Assembly: GCA_947498625.1 (NCBI GenBank)
Contig: CANMKR010000002.1
Coordinates: forward strand, 434,001 to 498,000
Origin: an uncultured Kangiella sp.
Lineage (GTDB): Bacteria > Pseudomonadota > Gammaproteobacteria > Enterobacterales > Kangiellaceae
Direction of reading: 5' to 3'
Length of the DNA stretch: 64,000 bases
This document shows, in pieces, positions 61,372 through 64,000 of this stretch (positions are counted from its first letter, which is position 1; each line of letters starts with the position of its first letter). Both the position numbers and the translations under genes were made by a program. The notes beneath the pieces were generated by a model. That model was given only the letters and a program-made list of their open reading frames with translations. It was not told the origin of the DNA and did not search any database.

Positions 61372-62001
61372 ATGAACATTAGAGACATAACCTTACTTCT
61401 ATCCATTCTAGTCTTTTCACTAAGCACATTATTGGTGAGCAGCAAAATCACGGCTGAAGAGGAAGTCCAAACAATCGAGGTTCACATTGATCAAGAGAAT
61501 GACAAAGATGCAATGGTTGAACTAATTGTAGATGGTGCAAAAGAAAAGTTTGTCCTTGCAGACTTATCCAAAGGTGAAACTCGTAGCATAGTGACCGAAT
61601 CAGGAAAGACTATAACTGCCAGTAAAGATCAAAATGGCAACACCACAGTTAATATTGACGGTAAAGACATCAAATTATTTAACTTTAGTGGTGATATAGG
61701 CGCTGATTTTAATTTCGTACACGGCGATGAGCTAATGCTTTTTGATGATATTTCAGCTACTCACTCACTTGATAATAAAATCATGATTCTCGGTGGTAAT
61801 TTATCTGCAGAGGTTAAAGAAGCACTAAAAGCTACCCTTGCTTCTTATAATGTCACAACTGAAGTTATATTCCCAGATGAAGGAAATACTAGAACCATGT
61901 TTATCAGCAGTGACGAGTTACATAAATCTGGCAAAGATATCGATTTAAAACTTGAAGGCAATAAATCAATTCGTGTTATAAAAAAAGTGGAAACTAAGTA
62001 G
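61372..62001 (+). CDS. Exported protein of unknown function in the sigma54 module
   Basis: A protein of 209 aa I do not recognise. The N-terminus (MNIRDITLLLSILVFSLSTL, LVSSKITAEE) is a signal peptide or anchor. The mature part is acidic and beta-rich, with AMVELIVDGAKEKFVLADLS and ETRSIVTESGKTITASKDQN followed by GNTTVNIDGKDIKLFN, then a helical turn (LSAEVKEALKATLASYNVTT). RBS AGAGG precedes the ATG. It has a private sigma54 promoter directly after the kinase/regulator pair, so it is the best candidate for the system's main target. The convergent GGDEF-like gene ends 4 bp away. Confidence 0.72.
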   Translation: MNIRDITLLLSILVFSLSTLLVSSKITAEEEVQTIEVHIDQENDKDAMVELIVDGAKEKFVLADLSKGETRSIVTESGKTITASKDQNGNTTVNIDGKDIKLFNFSGDIGADFNFVHGDELMLFDDISATHSLDNKIMILGGNLSAEVKEALKATLASYNVTTEVIFPDEGNTRTMFISSDELHKSGKDIDLKLEGNKSIRVIKKVETK

Positions 62002-62005
62002 TCTA

Positions 62006-64000
62006 CTAATTCCACTCGATTTTTTTAGATTTAGGGATCGAAGAAACATAATCAAGCTGTCCGCTGTTAATCAACTCGGGCAGCTTATTGAGCAAATCAT
62101 TATCAACTGCATCTAAATCTGTAAATTGATTTGAATAGATACCAATCCACGCATTCAAACTGTTCTTCTGTGCACTTGCTAATGCCGTTTCAGCTAAAAA
62201 TATCAGTTTTGACCAATTGATACCTTGTTCATTATTTTTAGTTTTAACAAATGGATAACGCCCAAAACCTAAGCTAACGGTTATATCGATAGTTGTACCA
62301 TTGGCGAGATCAAATTTTCTAGACGCAATAATGTTACGGATCCGTTCAGCCAACACCATCTGTTCACGTTTAGAAATACCGCGACTTAAAATTAGCATAG
62401 AGGCACCCTGCCATCGAGCAATAATGTCGCTGCCATAGCAAATATTTATTATAGACTCAGCAACCTGAACTAAAACATGGTTAGCCGCAATATGTCCATA
62501 TTGATCACGTAACGAATTAAAATTGTCAATTTCTAAACAGAAGAACCCGAGATAAATCCCCTTGTCATTATCATTAGTCCAAGTCAAATCAATGTTACTA
62601 ATTTCGCTTTGAATATTTTTTAAAATATAACCTCGACTAAATAAACCAGTTAATTCATCTTTAACTTTACTTTGCTTAATTTCACTTTCCATTTTATCAA
62701 CTTGATAACGCTGTTCTGATAAAGAATAATGCAAATCTTCAACTTGATGCAGCAAAGATAGTTTTTCTTCCATAAGCAAAGATTGCTTAGCTTTCTCTCT
62801 CTTTAAGAGCAAATTCTTTTCATTACTCTGCCTGTTTAAACTGCTATATAACCAATACATCCAAAAAACCAACCCTACTAGTATAAGACTCAGGATAATT
62901 GGCCATAGTATGTGATAGCTAAATAAACTTAGTTTTGGTTTGATTATTAAGTCAATTCCTGGTTCTATCCAAACACCTGATGGTGAGAGCTGCTGAACTT
63001 TTAAGCTTGTCTTTTCGTCCACTCTATTTAGAATGATGTCAGCTTGCTCAACAGTTACCCAATTTGAAGTTCCCGATAGTCGATAGCGTAGAAGTAATTT
63101 TCGGTTATTTAAATAGTCAAAATTAGAAACTCTTATTCTGACTGGCTCATCATTAATAAGATTAATTTCTCCAACGTCCTCAAACAATAACCTTTCCTGA
63201 CCTTGAGAGGCTCCTGAAAAGCTTATGGGCTGAACATTTGAAGTGACTGTCATATCTTTGGGATTAAATACTGTTACACCATTTACACCGCCAAAATATA
63301 GATTGCCACTTTTATCTTTGTAGCTCGACTTTGCAAAAAACTCATTATCTTGAAGCCCTTGCTCACGATAATAATTAACCACTTTATTGCTTTTCCCTGG
63401 GTGGTAGCGAGTAATGCCCTTTATAGTGGAGATCCACAAGTAACCATCTGAATCTTCCTGGATAGCGCTAATATAGTTAGTTGCGAACCCGTCTTTTACA
63501 CCTATTCTTTTAAATCGAATTTTTCCGTTATTATCATAATAAACACGATTAAGCCCTTTAGTTGTCCCAATCCACAGAACTCCATTACTATCTTCATAAA
63601 TAGTATTAATATCAGAACCAGATAAACTACTCGAATTACTTTCTTCATGAACATAATGATCAACGGATAAGCTACTCGGATCTAACCGGATAAGGCCATT
63701 CGAACCTCCTGCCCAAATATAACCTTGTAGATCTTCAAATAAAACATATATCCCATAATCCCCGCTTAAGAAGTTTGGGGGAAGTTCGTCAACATAATTT
63801 ATTGCCGAGATAGTGCGCAGATTTAGGCGTTTAGTATCGGAATCAAATAGAATCTTCACTTTAAATAGCCCATCCGAACTACCCAGCCAATAGTTTTGAT
63901 ACCTATCTTCTATTACGTCAAATACATTATTTGTTGCATATTTTTTTTTATTGATGATTATATTTTCAATAGTTTTAAATTCATCGTCGTTTATAGCCTT
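62006..64000 (-). CDS. Reg_prop / Y_Y_Y / degenerate GGDEF signalling protein (5' end cut by window)
   Basis: The frame stays open to the window edge: upstream of a GTG at 63859 it reads IEDRYQNYWLGSSDGLFKVK, another propeller repeat, so the gene starts outside. In order: periplasmic two-component-regulator propeller repeats (LQGYIWAGGSNGLIRLD, SNGVLWIGTTKGLNRV, SDGYLWISTIKGITRY), a Y_Y_Y domain (NYRKLLLRYRLSG-like), a membrane helix (HILWPIILSLILVGLVFWMY), a coiled coil, then a diguanylate-cyclase fold (DELTGLFSRGYI). The signature loop is IARWQGASMLIL where GGDEF should be, so cyclase activity is very unlikely. Confidence 0.87.
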   Translation of the reverse strand, partial: KAINDDEFKTIENIIINKKKYATNNVFDVIEDRYQNYWLGSSDGLFKVKILFDSDTKRLNLRTISAINYVDELPPNFLSGDYGIYVLFEDLQGYIWAGGSNGLIRLDPSSLSVDHYVHEESNSSSLSGSDINTIYEDSNGVLWIGTTKGLNRVYYDNNGKIRFKRIGVKDGFATNYISAIQEDSDGYLWISTIKGITRYHPGKSNKVVNYYREQGLQDNEFFAKSSYKDKSGNLYFGGVNGVTVFNPKDMTVTSNVQPISFSGASQGQERLLFEDVGEINLINDEPVRIRVSNFDYLNNRKLLLRYRLSGTSNWVTVEQADIILNRVDEKTSLKVQQLSPSGVWIEPGIDLIIKPKLSLFSYHILWPIILSLILVGLVFWMYWLYSSLNRQSNEKNLLLKREKAKQSLLMEEKLSLLHQVEDLHYSLSEQRYQVDKMESEIKQSKVKDELTGLFSRGYILKNIQSEISNIDLTWTNDNDKGIYLGFFCLEIDNFNSLRDQYGHIAANHVLVQVAESIINICYGSDIIARWQGASMLILSRGISKREQMVLAERIRNIIASRKFDLANGTTIDITVSLGFGRYPFVKTKNNEQGINWSKLIFLAETALASAQKNSLNAWIGIYSNQFTDLDAVDNDLLNKLPELINSGQLDYVSSIPKSKKIEWN

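Noticed and set aside
63857-63859. GTG start at 63859 for the GGDEF-like protein.
   Set aside because: The frame continues upstream to the window edge and encodes another propeller repeat (YWLGSSDGLFKV), so this is an internal valine codon.

Overview
The window looks like a chromosomal segment of a marine gammaproteobacterium. The evidence is the suhB / trmJ-cysE-iscR-iscS neighbourhood, ppsA/ppsR, cmoAB, gltX, TrmJ, a PhoPQ/BaeSR set of regulators, many small lipoproteins, and AT-rich codon use. A member of the Kangiellaceae or a related Oceanospirillales group is my best guess; this is inferred from protein style and gene order, not from a search. No phage, transposase, CRISPR array or rRNA was seen.

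Region 1-17.9 kb: the left edge holds iscS (truncated by the window) and iscR, with a very good type 1 IscR operator. In relatives such as Pseudomonas aeruginosa, iscR directly follows cysE and trmJ. Here about 15 kb of accessory genes lie between iscR and cysE: a Gly-rich lipoprotein, a duplicated Spy/CpxP-like chaperone, a DUF4397 lipoprotein, a BaeSR-type two-component system, an Ig-domain lipoprotein facing a LytS/LytTR pair, a VF530 protein, a serine hydrolase, an acidic beta-helix protein and an HExxH peptidase. All the dispersed palindromic repeats I found lie in this block.

Region 17.9-34.3 kb: suhB and a DUF1338 (HglS-like) gene; a PhoPQ-like system behind a PepSY-like and a glycine-zipper gene, with a good PhoP-box-like direct repeat; GlsB, an acyl-CoA synthetase, a GNAT enzyme and two coiled-coil lipoproteins; ppsA divergent from ppsR; SRPBCC and rmuC-M23-astE genes.

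Region 34.4-55.6 kb: three tRNA genes (Glu-TTC, Arg-CCG, Val-TAC), two of them with strong sigma70 promoters and GC-rich discriminators. Also here are a methionine gamma-lyase with its Lrp regulator, an S9 peptidase, a cmoA-cmoB-rluA RNA-modification operon, an M1 aminopeptidase, a cyanophycinase-like protein lacking its catalytic serine, and gltX. Ahead of cmoA sits a candidate ~95-nt small RNA: three stem-loops, a loop carrying CCUCCUU (complementary to a Shine-Dalgarno sequence), and a terminator that follows no gene.

Region 55.6-64 kb: an orphan response regulator, a D-2-hydroxyglutarate dehydrogenase-like enzyme, a ZIP-like protein, then a compact sigma54 module: a histidine kinase and an NtrC-family regulator behind one perfect GG-N10-GC promoter, followed by an unrecognised exported protein with a second one. 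At the right edge is a truncated Reg_prop/Y_Y_Y/GGDEF protein whose GGDEF motif is destroyed. The sigma54 module and the small-RNA locus are the best candidates for undescribed biology.
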